This document shows, in pieces, positions 18,582 to 30,800 of a stretch of 64,000 nucleotides of DNA. The position numbers were made by a program, and so were the translations under genes. The stretch is taken from NCBI GenBank assembly GCA_030323885.1, contig CM059203.1:3472001-3536000 (forward strand), read 5' to 3'. The stretch's first letter is position 1. Each line of letters opens with the position of its first letter. The notes under the pieces were generated by a model, which was not told the DNA's origin, made no database searches, and saw only the letters and a program-made list of their open reading frames with translations. The stretch comes from Branchipolynoe longqiensis (lineage: Eukaryota; Annelida; Polychaeta; Phyllodocida; Polynoidae).

Positions 18582-19730
18582 TGTTCTTGTGAATCTTTTA
18601 TCTAAGTTTCCCCACACTTGATCATTGCTTGGATAGCAGAAATAACTAGTAGGCTTGAGCAACACCAATAGTATTAGTAGCTGGGATATGGCTGTAATAT
18701 ACAACTAGTACCTAGTGTAAAAATATACGGATTTTCGGTTCGGAATTATATATATTGGCAGAGATCATTATTATCCTCTGGCGACGGAGTGGGGACCAAG
18801 GTTATGTAATAGAAAAGCAGTGGGTGCCCCACTCACTGTGTGACATATTAGACTATGGGAGATATATGTTAGCACATAGTGCCCGAGATTATGACGAGAT
18901 GTTCCAATATAACAGTCAGTTAATGTTTGGTGAAATGTTCCCTCTATGCACCAGAAAGGATGCAAGTGGAGGAAAAGGACATTTTTAATATATATATTTA
19001 TTGTAACTGTTTGCAACTACCTGTTGTCAGACGGCCGATGGGCCAGCACACCAGCCATACTGCATACATTATGTACACCACCTGCAGCTGGGCTGGGTGA
19101 CCGCTGCCAATGGGGGGGGGGGGCATCCTCCCAGGTTGCGGAGGGTGCCTGATTGGCTGGCTGTTGGAGGTCCAGTCCCCTGCACCCCCGTGCCCCACCT
19201 GACCACACTAGCCTCACTTTGATATTGATTATTCTGGACACTGCTCCAGACACACTGGGTAGCAACACTCTACTCCTGACTCTTGCGTGAGACACACTCT
19301 CTCTTGGGCAGGTACCCAGACACTCTGTCTGATGCTACCACCTTTCATATACACAAACTGAGCTGTGTGCAACAACCATGGGACTCCGGTTGAATGGGCT
19401 GTAGGCACTGACTCTGATACATCCTAACTAGAGTAATGAGGCTTGGTGTGGACAGAAGGTAAGGGGTCAGGGTGATAGGTCACTAGTAGGTCAACAGGAG
19501 TTGATGCCAATTCTTGACTGTCAATCTTTCGTGACTTGTCTTCCCTTTCTTCCTTATGAGTTTGTTTGAGACGGGCATCAGATGTGAACTGACCGACAGT
19601 TGTCAGAACGCATCTGGGGAGAGTTTTGTGGTGTTATCTAGTGCTCAGACAGCCGGGCATTCAGAAATATTATACTAATACATGTATTGCTCATGTAGTA
19701 TTGCGGGAACAACTACTGGCGATAGTGGTG
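18582..19730. other. no gene recognised
   Basis: Unique-looking sequence with a G10 run at about 19111. Open frames are short and lack family motifs. Confidence 0.4.
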
Positions 19731-20705
19731 AGTCACTGCCACATCCATGACAACAGACATCACCATGCTGGTGGTGGTGGTGAATCGCTGCCACTGCCAA
19801 GTGCCATGATAACAGTGACTCACCATCATGGTGGTGGGGGTGAGTCACTGGCACTGCCATGACAACAGCGACTTTCCATCATGGTGGTGGTCAGTCACTG
19901 CCACTGCCATGACAACAGTGACTCACAATCATGGCGGTAGCGGTGAGTCAGTGCCACAGCCATGACAACAACGACTCACCATCATGGTGGTGGTGGAGAA
20001 TCGCTGCCACTGCCATGATAACAATGACACACTATCATGGTGGCAGTGGTGGTGGTGAGTCACTGCCACTGACATGACAACAGTGACTCCATCATGGTGG
20101 CGGTGGTGAGACACTGCCACTGCCATGGCAAGTCTCTCTGTCATGGTGGCGGTGGTGGGTCACTGCCACTGCCATGACAAGAGCGACTCTCCATCATGGT
20201 GGTGGTGGCAGCAGTGAGACGCTGCCACTGGCATGACAACAGTGACTCTCCATCATGGTGGCGGTGGCAGTGGTGAGACGCTGCCACTGCCATGACAACA
20301 GTGACTCTCCATATCATGGTGGTGGTGGTGAGTCGCTGCCACTGCAATGACAACAGTGACTCACTGTCATGGTGGTGGTGGTGAGTCACTGACACTGCCA
20401 TGACTCACTGTCATGGCAGTCATGGTGAGTCGCTGCCACTGCCATGACAACAGCGACTCACCGTCATGGCGGTGGTGGGGAGTCACTACCATGGCAACAG
20501 TGGCTCTCCATCATGGGGGTGGTGGAGAATCGATGCCACTGCCATGACAACAGTGACTCTCCGTCATGGCAGTGGTTGCGAGTCACTGCCACTGCCATGA
20601 TAACAGTGACTTACCATCATGGCAGTGGGTGCAAGTCGCTGCCACTGCCATGACAACAGCGACTCTCCATCATGGCGGAGCTGGTGAGTGGCCGCCATTG
20701 CTGTC
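19731..20705. repeat. ~53-bp minisatellite rich in ATGG/CCAT palindromes
   Basis: About 17 units alternate GCCACTGCCATGACAACAG with TGACTCACCATCATGGTGG and variable (TGG)n. CCATCATGGTGG makes local hairpins. The His-rich frames on the minus strand are repeat artefacts. Confidence 0.8.
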
Positions 20706-21817
20706 ATCATCTTGCTATGCGTCTCGATTTGCAGAAGCACACAGACTTCGCAGTATAATCTGATACAATGAACTCATTGACAACATGTCGCTCAGCCAAT
20801 CTACAATTTATTCATTAATATGTACAGATCGTGATTTCAAAGAGTCCTGTTTGTTGTGTGTGTAAATAACAAACAAATTGTCTCCAGACTTTTCCTTGGC
20901 AAGGCACATGAGAAAGGATAGCTACTGGTTTCCTAGATAAAAGACTGACGCTGTATCAGCAGTGAATTCCATCCCTATGTAAAAGTTGGGGGAAAATGTC
21001 TCGATATTGATAGCCTTAGAAAGGCTTAGTTTGGCAGTCCTAACTTATGTCGATAAACATTCAATAACTACAATCAAAGTGTATATGTTTTCCCTGAAAT
21101 ATATCCTCCATGTTTGAATAAACTGTTTGTACCACCTGACTACCTCAGCCAATGAAAATGCCCTATCTTGGACTCTACCAAAATGGCTGACATGTGAATA
21201 TGTCGATCCAGACTTTAAACTTCATACATCTATGCATTTAATCATCTTATAAATCTCACAAGTGCGGGTAAATACATCCAGTTGAGTGAAGAATATATTT
21301 TACTTCTCAGATTGGGAATTCATGTTTTCATTTCATTTCTCCACTCTTTCTCCAACTTTTACATAGGGTTGGTTTTCACCGCCGATACAGCATCGGCGTC
21401 AGCGGTGAATCTTTTATCTACTGGTTTCCCTACACTTTTCCATCAAATTTTCAAGCAGCATACCAAAGTATTTTTTGCAGCAAGCACTATATTAATTATT
21501 ATATACTATTCATCATTATTACCAGATATTCAGACCATCAGACTGTCTTTAGACAAGTAAATTATTCTACTCTCAATTTAAACTTCCATAACGGATTATG
21601 ATAACATTTCTTAATATTAAAGCAAACAGAAACATAAGTAAATTTCAATGAAATCAACCAAACTCAGTGACAGATAAGCCTCGGACCAGTGCTGTCACAA
21701 CTTGACAAAATAAAGTTGCCATCTTCACATAAAAGTATTCAATATCGATCTATAAATGACATAAACTTAACCACTTGGATATTATTTGCGAAACAAGACA
21801 AATATATAACATATATA
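20706..21817. other. no gene recognised
   Basis: AT-rich; the 92-codon frame at 21282-21560 has hydrophobic stretches but no supporting promoter, splice or family evidence. Confidence 0.4.
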
Positions 21818-23147
21818 TTCTCAGAAACTGTGTACCACTTATGTGAAATGGAAACCCTAAGTGACAATATTCCAAAGAATAGCAGAAAACATTCCAAATA
21901 ATAGCAGAATCCATGTTGCTATGAAGGTTTCTATGTTGTGCATATCTCAGAGTTCAAGAAGAAAACAACTTTCCTTTTTTACTTTAATTTGATACAAATT
22001 GAGAAAAAAGTTAAAATTAACTGTGTAACAATCATCCATAATATGCTTTTAACACATAGGCATATATCCATAAAATGATTTTAACACATAAAACAAATTC
22101 AAACAAGATTTGATTGATTACAGTTAAGCAAAAATGATGATGTCTTACAAGAAAAAAGTTGAAAAAGAAATGTGGATAGATCCATGGTGTCGCTATGCAA
22201 ATTTTCACATTTGCACAAAATCATATAAGTATATTTTTTTATACATTTTTTGTGGGTTAGATTAAAGATCTGTAGTATTGCTAATGTAGTTGTCTTCACT
22301 GACCTCTCAGGCAAGGAGCCGGATAGACAGGTAGGCGTGGGTAGTATGGTGATATCAGGGAGCCTAGGTGGTGTAATGGTTAGCACACTGGCCCGGAATG
22401 CAGAGAGATGTGGGTTCGAGTCCCGCTCTCGGCGCAATATTCCCCATTTTCATCATCCCCACGACACTAACATGACACTACACATAGGCACCAACTATCT
22501 GACTTGCTTCCCCCCGCTGCCCCCCAAAAAAGGCTTAATGGGACCAGATATAGGTCGCTGAGACACTACCCGTACTCCGACACATGCTCTCCAAGCATAC
22601 GCTTGCCAGTTTTCAATTTTTGCATCTAGATATGTGAGGGGAGAGTGCTGACATTGGTTGCTTCTGTTGTGTTTTATTTAGTCCAGCAGCACTGACACTT
22701 TTAGACAACCATATAGAGAAAGAAATGTTAGAAATTGCAATCTAAAATGATAAATATAAAGTTCAAATGTTTATTTATCATAACCAGCTACTTTTTGTGT
22801 GAATAATTGATTATATCATGTAGATTAATAGACTTTAAAAGTTGAATTGAGAGCTTTCTGTGGCTGCCATCTTGGTGGTTGCCATGGCTTCCCCTGTGTG
22901 TGGAGAACCCGTCTCGGTCATGTGATGAGGGAATCCCACCTATGATGTCATTCAGACATCACAGACCTCAACTCTCCTCCCACATGTTCAGTGCCATGAA
23001 CTGAACAAACTAAGCAAAGGTATGTTTGGAGAGCTTTTGATGCTGGGTTCGTTTGTATTTGGGTGAGGTATAGCCAGCGACTTTAATCATTAATAATGTA
23101 ACATGGAAACCAAAAGATATGTGGTACACAGTTTCTGAGAACGACCC
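21818..23147. mobile_element. TIR element, family G (GGGTCGTTCTCAGAAAC), with nested SINE C
   Basis: The left end TTCTCAGAAACTGTGTACCA and right end TGGTACACAGTTTCTGAGAA are inverted repeats shared with 26911-27875. A family C SINE is inserted at about 22288-22480. Interior sequence (AACAAGATTTGATTGATTAC.., near 22100) recurs near 25475 and 44000. Confidence 0.6.
22288..22480 (+). mobile_element. SINE family C (tRNA-Gln-like)
   Basis: Leader with ACTGACCTCTCAGGCAAGG, then a tRNA-like unit with A box TGGTGTAATGGTTAGCAC and B box GGTTCGAGTCC, then a CATTTTCATCATCCCCACGAC tail. The A box matches the D-arm region of animal tRNA-Gln/Glu-type genes. The anticodon stem is degraded, so it is not a functional tRNA. 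Confidence 0.75.
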
Positions 23148-23352
23148 ATACATTTCTTGGTATGTATGCACCGTTGTAACATTTCTTTGAGACAGAGAAA
23201 GCACCACATTTCACAGTTTGACCCAATTATTACAATTTCTTAGCCCACAACAAAGCGGTATTTGACAGCCGTCACACTACCTCTACTTCAGTATCTGGTA
23301 GCCCGAGTTATTTGGCTAGTCTAGAAATAGTCAGTCCAGTATTCTCGAAATG

Positions 23353-24610
23353 AATAGACTAGATCACGGTTCCAGCGGTACGGTGCATTGTGGGATGCAT
23401 CATAGCAAAACAAACTAGCGAGAAGCACATGGCACATGCTAATACACTGGGTGCAGCTATGAAATGTGCTAGTTTCAACTCATCTCAGCTCTTGTTTGAA
23501 ATATAGAATACCAACTAAAAAAATATATATAATAAATTAAGATATTAATCTTTTATCTAGCATTGCATTTATATCAATTTTATCAGCACATCTTATGCCA
23601 TGTGCATTTAGATTGAGACAAATCTGGGCACTCAGACTAGTGTTAGAGCCATAGCCAGTCAGTTTTACTTATTTTATTCATGTTTATATTTATATCCTAT
23701 GGTTAATGACATATGTAGAACTAGAAAATGAGTAGGGTTAATCAGATATTAGTTATATATTTCTCTGATACAAGTGTATGTTGACACATTTGGCATTTTA
23801 ATATTCAGAACAAGAATTAATAATGGTGATGTGGATATCACTGGTTGTTTTGTGTGGAATTGTATGTTTCTTAGCTCAAAATGTTTAACTATAGCCGTGT
23901 TCACACGGGAAAAATGTGAGGCGAATCAGACAAATCGAATCAGGTGAGTCAAATTAGCCGCCCGTTCACACGGGCAGTACTTGGGCCGGAAATCGAAATC
24001 TGCGCATGAGCAAGTCCAGACTAACCAGCGCCAGTTTGGGTGCGTCGACGTCGGCCGAGAGAGTGTGGTTTCGACCTAGATATGTATTTAATGAATCGTA
24101 TTGGTTTGGAACGGTCAAAACTTCTGCTGGGCAGTGAAAATAAATGATGAAAAAAATATATGTGCACGTCTAGCAGTTTCATAGACCAAATTATAGTATA
24201 TAGATCGACGTGCTTAGTCCGCATCACGTAAGTCGGTTGCGTCCACACGGGCAAAATTAACCGCATCACAGAAATTGCCTCATGTAAACTACCTCGATAG
24301 GTGGTTTACAGGATCCGCATCACGTGAATCGTGAGGCGAACTATACAAGTCGCTTTCTACGAATCGATTTACATCGCCCGTGTGAACACGGCTTATGGCT
24401 AGTTTTGTCTCAGCTATATTCATCAGATCATTATATTGCATGTGTGCATACATGTTTATGCCAAATTGTTATGTATTTCTATTTATTTTGAATAAAATGT
24501 CAGTTTTGCCCTACGCGTATCGGCAAACTCAATGGCCGTACGCCTTTGCTTTCTTCCCAGCGCCATTTTCAGCGCATGCGCAGTCGGAACCGTGATGTAG
24601 TTAGTCTATT
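23353..24610. mobile_element. TIR element, family F (ATAGACTACATCACGGTTCC), long copy
   Basis: Left AATAGACTAGATCACGGTTCC-like end and right GGAACCGTGATGTAGTTAG..CTATT end are inverted. The left 300 bp and the right 130 bp match the shorter copy at 28893-29482. An unrelated 501-bp MITE is nested at 23893. Confidence 0.65.
23893..24393. mobile_element. nested MITE, TIR AGCCGTGTTCACACGGG
   Basis: The 17-bp ends AGCCGTGTTCACACGGG and CCCGTGTGAACACGGCT are perfect inverted repeats. The flanks are TAT on both sides, consistent with a 2-3-bp target duplication (Tc1/mariner- or Harbinger-like). Internal copies of the CCCGTTCACACGGGC motif occur near 23961. Non-coding. Confidence 0.75.
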
Positions 24611-24998
24611 AAACCTTTCATGTAACTTGAGTTAGTGTCAAAACTCAATGAGGACCTTGATCCAGAATCAAAAGCAGTATGATGCACATCCATGCAATTT
24701 TCAGTCTGGTAAGAAATTGTAGAATGGGGCAAAATTGCAGAACAATTTATCCCATAATCCTTCATGTAAGTAGACTCAGCTCACAAGATCACAATTGTAA
24801 CCAGCAACTAGTGTACCACTTGTGTGCATGTGTTAGCCACCTGTCATTCTCTAAATCTTGAGTAGTTCATCAAGTATACACCAGAGTACAAGCAACCTCA
24901 CTTCAGGCATGACAACGGCCCTGCACAATCAGTGAACAGCGTGCAAATATATAACTGCACAACTTACATTACTGGATCCTTCTCAAAAACTGAAAAAG
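24611..24998. other. no gene recognised
   Basis: AT-rich spacer between a MITE and a SINE; no coding signal is seen. Confidence 0.4.
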
Positions 24999-25258
24999 AA
25001 AGTTTGTTTTATTTAACGACGCCTCTATTGATTATTTTTATCAACTGCTATTAGACGTTAAACATATGTTCATTCTGACATATATCTTTGGAGGAAATCC
25101 GCTGCCGCCACAGAGGCTACTCTTTCCGATAAGCAGCAAGGGGTCTTTGATATGCACTTTTCCACAGACAGGATAGCACTTACCACAGCCTTTGATGAAC
25201 CAGTTGTGGACCACTGGTTGGAATGGAAAATAGCCCAAACTGGTACAAATTTTAAAAA
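24999..25258 (-). mobile_element. SINE family B, 5' truncated
   Basis: Carries the family's conserved 3' body (on + : GTTTTATTTAACGACGCCTC .. GCAGCAAGGGGTCTTTGATA .. GATGAACCAGTTGTGGACCA). The tRNA-like head (on minus: TAGCTCAGGCGGTAG) is missing in this copy. Confidence 0.75.
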
Positions 25259-25815
25259 TACAGGATTCCCACTCCTTTTCATACTTAATTTGTTTATGAC
25301 TTTTTAGGACCATTAAAACTGTTCTTAAGGACCAAAATGAAGAAATTCTGCTTCTTTTTCACTTTTGTATTTTGATCTTAACCAAATTGAGAAAAGCGTT
25401 AAAATTAACTTGTAACATCCATCCATAACATCATTTTAACATACATTCGCAACATTATTTTAGCACATACAACAAAATTCACAACAAGATTTGATTCATT
25501 ACAGTTAAGCAAAAAAAATTGTCTTACAAGAAAAAAGTTTGAGTAGATGCATAAAGTCGAAATGCAAATTTCCACATTTTTACTTTAGCACAAAATCAAA
25601 TGAACATATTTTGGATACATTTTGTGGGATAGATTAAATACATGTGGTATTGCAAACTTAATATACTAACTAAATACATGTAGTATTGCTAACTTAATAC
25701 ACAGCGGAAGCAATAACTATTTGACTTGCAACCCCCGACAATAAGAAGCTTAATCATTAACAATGTAACGTTGAAACCAAATAAGTGGTAGTTTCTGAGA
25801 ACGACTCTACTACTA
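25259..25815. mobile_element. partial family G TIR element
   Basis: Interior matches the copies at 21990-22280 and 43995-44165. The right end AGTTTCTGAGAACGAC (about 25790-25805) matches the family G TIR. The left end is not clear. Confidence 0.45.
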
Positions 25816-26187
25816 CAAAGACCCTATAATACTAAGACGGCTCACTCCCTATCTCTCCCATGGTAATGTAAATTTCGCAGTGCCACCTTGTGGTGGGTTT
25901 GATCAGCCCGGCTGCTGGTTGGTGTTTCACATGTAAACACATACAATTATGTTATACATGAGATAGGTAAGTATGAATACACATCAATATGAAATTGCTA
26001 TGAACAAATACCCATCATCATCAGCATCATCATCAGCATCGCCATCATCACACATCTTTCACATTTATACATATAATATAGCACCTGTTTAACCAAGAGA
26101 ACAGCCAGCGCACCAATGTGGTGGGTTTGATCATTTTGATTACACAGTACAGGCTGAGTGAGTCGTCTTAGTATTATAGGGTCTTTG
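25816..26187. mobile_element. MITE family E, copy 1 (TIR CAAAGACCCTATAATACTAA, 7-bp TSD)
   Basis: A 23-bp near-perfect TIR (CAAAGACCCTATAATACTAA + GAC and its complement) is flanked by the direct repeat ACTACTA at 25809-25815 and 26188-26194. The 372-bp interior carries an ATCATC(AG) simple repeat. A second copy lies at 48759-49131. The TIR start CAAAG suggests a hAT- or P-like origin. Confidence 0.85.
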
Positions 26188-26379
26188 ACTACTAGAAGCC
26201 ACATTTCATCATACGCTGAGAAGTCTGCAATACCAAAGGATACGAGAGTGATGACTTACAGAGATGACCTTTTTCCCAGGTTAGTTATGAATGCTGATGC
26301 GCCGTGTGACATCCTTAAACTGGGCATTGATTGCCCTGGGTGCGGCATCACTTGCCTTTTGTGTGGGGCAACTGCCAGT

Positions 26380-26702
26380 TGGTTGGTTGTTGGTGTTTTA
26401 CGTCCTGGCAACATCTAAGGTCATATCAGGCAGGACGGGCATCGACATGTGGCAGTACGCACTCATGGCGACTTTACAGTGCTGCCTCACTGGGAAATCA
26501 TGCCGCTGGCACCATTCCCCGATATCCCACTCAGTCATATTATCCTGACACTGAGCCAACCAGTTATTTCCCTATCCTGTTAATGCTGCCCGCCAGTCCA
26601 GGAAGCGACAAGTAGTAATTTTATAAGTCATTGGTTTGACTCGACCAGGAACCGATCTCCCGCATGCGAGGCCCACGCTCTACCGATTCGGTCACCGCGC
26701 CC
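26380..26702 (-). mobile_element. SINE family A (subfamily b)
   Basis: The tail (TTGGTTGGTTGTTGG, GTTTTACGTCCTGGCAACATC) is at the left. The tRNA-like head at the right reads on minus GGGCGCGGTGACCGAATCGG then TAGAGCG. This subfamily head differs from subfamily a (GACGGGATGGCCGAATGAG). Confidence 0.8.
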
Positions 26703-26910
26703 AGTGGGTTGGGGTTTTGATTGATTGGTGGTTGCTTTACGCCGTGTCGGCAGCATAGGCCATATTCATGGCGAGAAATGTTTGTTTTTGTTCAAACCAT
26801 CGCTTTTACATGTAAAAGCATAATATCAATTTTTTGTCAATGAACACTCATGAATTTTGTAAACTCACAATCATATATTTTCTGGTCAAGCTAAATAAAA
26901 TGTGGTAAAT

Positions 26911-27875
26911 GGGTCGTTCTCAGAAACTGTGTACCACTTGAGGTAGTCAACTTGAAATGCATATTTCAAAGAAACCCATTATTGGAGTGTCAATATTTAG
27001 ATTTCAGCATTTAGCCCAATAATGTGGGAGATATTTTTGATCAAAAGTAAATGTTAATATTGTGTATTATGTATCCTTTGGGGATGGATATAGCTAAATA
27101 ATTAGAAAATTACATTACTAATTTGTGACATTGTCAACAGCATTGAAAATAAAGTGGCACAAACTTAATGAAAACCTCTGAACAACAGCACATTTCACTT
27201 CAAATGGTCAGACACAATGTCTTCATTAAGTTGAAGACATTTATTTGTAAAAGAAATGATAAAAATTATGAAATAGTTGACCTTTTCTGGAGTCATTAAC
27301 ATTCTAACATTTCATTTCCTCTTAAAAGTACTATGAAACTCTGTATCAAACACTGAGTACAGATACAGTACAGGAACTATTTTCACCATTTGACACTCTA
27401 TGCATGGACCCAGTTTTGGTATAGTAACAGATAAATCCTGAAATTGCCCCATAACATTGAAATTTGAGCCGAACATTTGTGTAAAATTGTTGATTCCACT
27501 TGGACTGTTACCGTGCTAATATTTTTCTGCTTTTCTCTTTAATCATCAGAAATAAGACAAAACCATAGCAATGAGGTTTCAAATTATGATTACTACTGTT
27601 TATAAAGCAAGTGGCATGTGAAATGTCCTAAAAATGTCAAGCTTTGTGTGGAAAATATTAGATTTTTGAGTCAGATTGGTTTCCATGATATACTGCTATT
27701 TACTGGGTGTGAGTATCATTTGACCTACTTAAAAATGTCAGAATATGTTTATTTTCAATTATTCAGATGCAAAAGGACATACACATTGAGGAAGCTTGTA
27801 TATAGGACTTTGGCAGCATTTTGATTTTGTGGTACTGATGTCACAGTATTGGTACACAACTTCTGAGAACGACCC
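26911..27875. mobile_element. TIR element, family G, complete copy
   Basis: Ends GGGTCGTTCTCAGAAACTGT and the near-complement at 27851-27875 define a 965-bp AT-rich element flanked by AAAT on both sides. It has no transposase frame. Confidence 0.7.
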
Positions 27876-28892
27876 AAATACACAGCTCACAATTCAGGTA
27901 ATGAATGACCATACCAAGGTTCGTGGTCCCACCGTGGTGGCGCTGCGGAGCTTACCCAAGCAGCAAATGCAGGGGCAATGCTGATAGGCCGAATAATACC
28001 AACAAATATAATACGCGATATAGTCATGTTTAACACAGAGTTGTAAACCACTGCCTTGTGGTACAGGTTCTTGACAGAACCGAAGGCTAAGGGAGCAAAC
28101 CCTAAACAGAAAACCATGTCGCTGTGGCAGCATTAAGGGCATTTGATATATGGAACTCCCAACATCTCCCGACGCCACTGCAGGGACAAATAGTTTTGCG
28201 CCTGTCTTGACATGTTCTTGCCGGTGTGAAACCTCTATTTGCTCCCCGAGAGAGTGCCGCTGGTAACTTGCAAAAGCCAGCAGCAACACTTTTGCAGGCA
28301 GCTTTCATGAAATGTACAACCGCACAAAGAGCGGCAGTCAAGTAATGAAAGCAGTCTTTGTTGCATTGCTACCGACAGCATGATGATGATGATGAACCTA
28401 TAGAGAACACCGCACCTTTTTTACACGTATAATAAATTATACAATATATGTGATGCATAAGCTATTATGCAAGTATAAAGGCACGGAAGGGAATTCCCGC
28501 TATTATTCACTATTACTTACTATATGATACAATGCCATACTTATATGTCTGGCCCGCCGGAAGCGCACAACTATACCACTCGCGGGACATTTCAAAGAAA
28601 CAGTTACACTGCATGACTAAGTTGTCTCAGAATGCAACAAGTCACTGCGACCAGTCTGAAGCCAACATGTCGAATTCTAAGTTGCTGTGACCAGTCTCGC
28701 CATCGTTTACGCCATGTGATTTGTCGTGGAAGACAAATTGTCACAAGTAGTCATCAAACAGTACATAAACCTGCACCCACCGCTCACGCATAAAACCTTC
28801 TTCCGCAAGGGCTCATACTGAATAAGCATTAAACATTTTATGTAGAATCCCTAAATTGCACCCTTCGCTAATTTAATAGCCGTGCTGCTTCT
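27876..28892. other. no gene recognised
   Basis: Contains a 131-codon minus-strand frame (27894-28289) without family motifs and a CATGATGATGATGA tract. No splice-supported coding sequence is seen. Confidence 0.35.
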
Positions 28893-29482
28893 ATAGACTA
28901 CATCACGGTTCCAGCGGCGCGGTGCATTGTGGGATGGGTCAGAGCAAAACAACCCCCCCAAAAGCACATGGCACATGCTAATACACTGGGTGCAGCTATG
29001 AAATGTGCTAGTTTCAGCTCATCTTAGCTCTTGTTTGAAACCTAGAATACCAACTACAAAAATATATAATAAATTAAGATATTAATCTGTTATCCAGCAT
29101 TGCATTTACATCAATATAATCAGCACATCTTATGCCATGTGCATTTAGATTTAGAAAGATCTAGGCACTCAGACTAGTGTAGAGCCACAGCCAGAGTAAT
29201 CAATGCATTGTCAATGGCAGTGAGCAATCTCCATACAGAAAAAGTAAAATATTGATAAAACGACACCACCTAGGCACAAACCGCTTGGAACACATATAGA
29301 AAACAGGTTTAACAAATAGATTATATTAAATTGATAAGGTTAGGGTTTGGGATTTCTATTAATTTTGAATAAACGTGACGTCTTTCAATGCGCGTATAGG
29401 CAAACTCAATGGCCGTACGCCTTTGCTTTGCTCCCAAGGCCGTGTTCAGCACATGCGCAGTCGGAACCGTGATGTAGTCTAT
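28893..29482. mobile_element. TIR element, family F, short copy
   Basis: Ends ATAGACTACATCACGGTTCC and GGAACCGTGATGTAGTCTAT are perfect 20-bp inverted repeats. The interior matches 23353-23650 on the left and 24485-24605 on the right, and includes a foldback arm (29255-29375) shared with the 12115-12480 element. Confidence 0.75.
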
Positions 29483-29599
29483 TCCTTCCTCATATACTTC
29501 ACATTCAATTTCTTAAATCATCACAGACAAATCAGGACCACATGTTTGGCAAGGCCTCGGAACCTATGGAAATCCTTTCGGCCTTTAATTAATTATGCA

Positions 29600-30800
29600 C
29601 TTTAATAATAAGTATTCAACTATTTCAGACTCACTGACTCAAACATTTACAGATTGGGCAATATTAGTCGTTTAAGGGTGCATAGTCCGATGAAGCATCA
29701 ATTTTTCAAAACCAATATAATTATTTAGATTTGATTCTACATATTTAATTTAGATACTAATTCAATTATTCAGCATGTATTGATACATGGAAAGGAATAC
29801 TGAGTCAATTTAATAAAACATATTTCTTCAGAAGTCAATGGTGTCAGAGTTTTGGTGTGCATGCCAAAACTAATTTTGTATGTCTATACTTCAAATATCT
29901 CCAAAGTTAGCCATTTAAAATAAAATTACTTCAAACTAAAGTAAATTATAATGATTATCTAATGTATTTATCTCAGAAAATTGTCGAAACTCACAACCAT
30001 CGGTCTATGCAACTATAAGTATATGAAACACTGAGTCAAAGACTTTGGCAGTGTCAATATTTAACTATTTGAAACTCAATAATGCCTGGGCAGTGTCGGT
30101 AATTATCTATATGAGACCCACTGACTAAAATGCTCAGACTGGGCAATACGACTATATAATTATTTGAACCACACCGAGTCTACCACTCAAAGACTTTGGC
30201 AGTGTCAATATTTAACTATTTGAAACTCAATAATGCCTGGGCAGTGTCGGTAATTATCTATATGAGACCCACTGACTAAAATGCTCAGACTGGGCAATAC
30301 GACTATATAATTATTTGAACCACACCGAGTCTACCACTCAAAGACTTTGGCAGTGTCAATATTTAACTATTTGAAACTCAATAATGCCTGGGCAGTGTCG
30401 GTAATTATCTATATGAGACCCACTGACTAAAATGCTCAGACTGGGCAATACGACTATATAATTATTTGAACCACACCGAGTCTACCACTCAAAGACTTTG
30501 GCAGTGTCAATATTTAACTATTTGAAACTCAATAATGCCTGGGCAGTGTCGGTAATTATCTATATGAGACCCACTGACTAAAATGCTCAGACTGGTCAAT
30601 ACGACTATATAATTATTTGAACCACACTGAGGCTACCACTCAAAGACTTTGGCAGTGTCAATATTGAACTAATTGAGATTTAAAGCTTGGGCAGTGTTGG
30701 TATTTAAATATCTGAGACCCACTGACTTAAATGCTCAAAGAATGGACAGCATTAGTATTTCACCATTTAAAACCCAGTGACTCAAACGCTCAAAGACTGC
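29600..30800. repeat. 151-bp tandem satellite
   Basis: Near-identical units start at 30041, 30192, 30343, 30494 and 30645 (spacing 151 each), beginning GACTTTGGCAGTGTCAATAT. Diverged partial units flank them. A TTAA-type MITE interrupts the left end. Confidence 0.9.
29672..30018. mobile_element. MITE family T (TTAA target) inside the satellite
   Basis: Starts TTAAGGGTGCATAGTCCGATGAAG and ends CATCGGTCTATGCAACTATA, inverted relative to each other. Interior motifs (TTTTCAAAACCA, CCAAAGTTAGCCATTTAAAA) match the other family T copies. Confidence 0.7.

Noticed and set aside
22350..22434. tRNA gene
   Set aside because: A and B boxes are present but the stems do not fold into an intact cloverleaf and the unit is repeated with a SINE leader and tail; it is a SINE C head. 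The same applies to heads in SINE A, B and D.
27894..28289. 131-codon minus-strand frame as a host exon
   Set aside because: No family motif, no acceptor/donor pair with matching phase, and composition like the flanks.
30041..30790. CRISPR-like regular array
   Set aside because: The whole 151-bp unit is repeated, with no unique spacers, and the DNA is animal.
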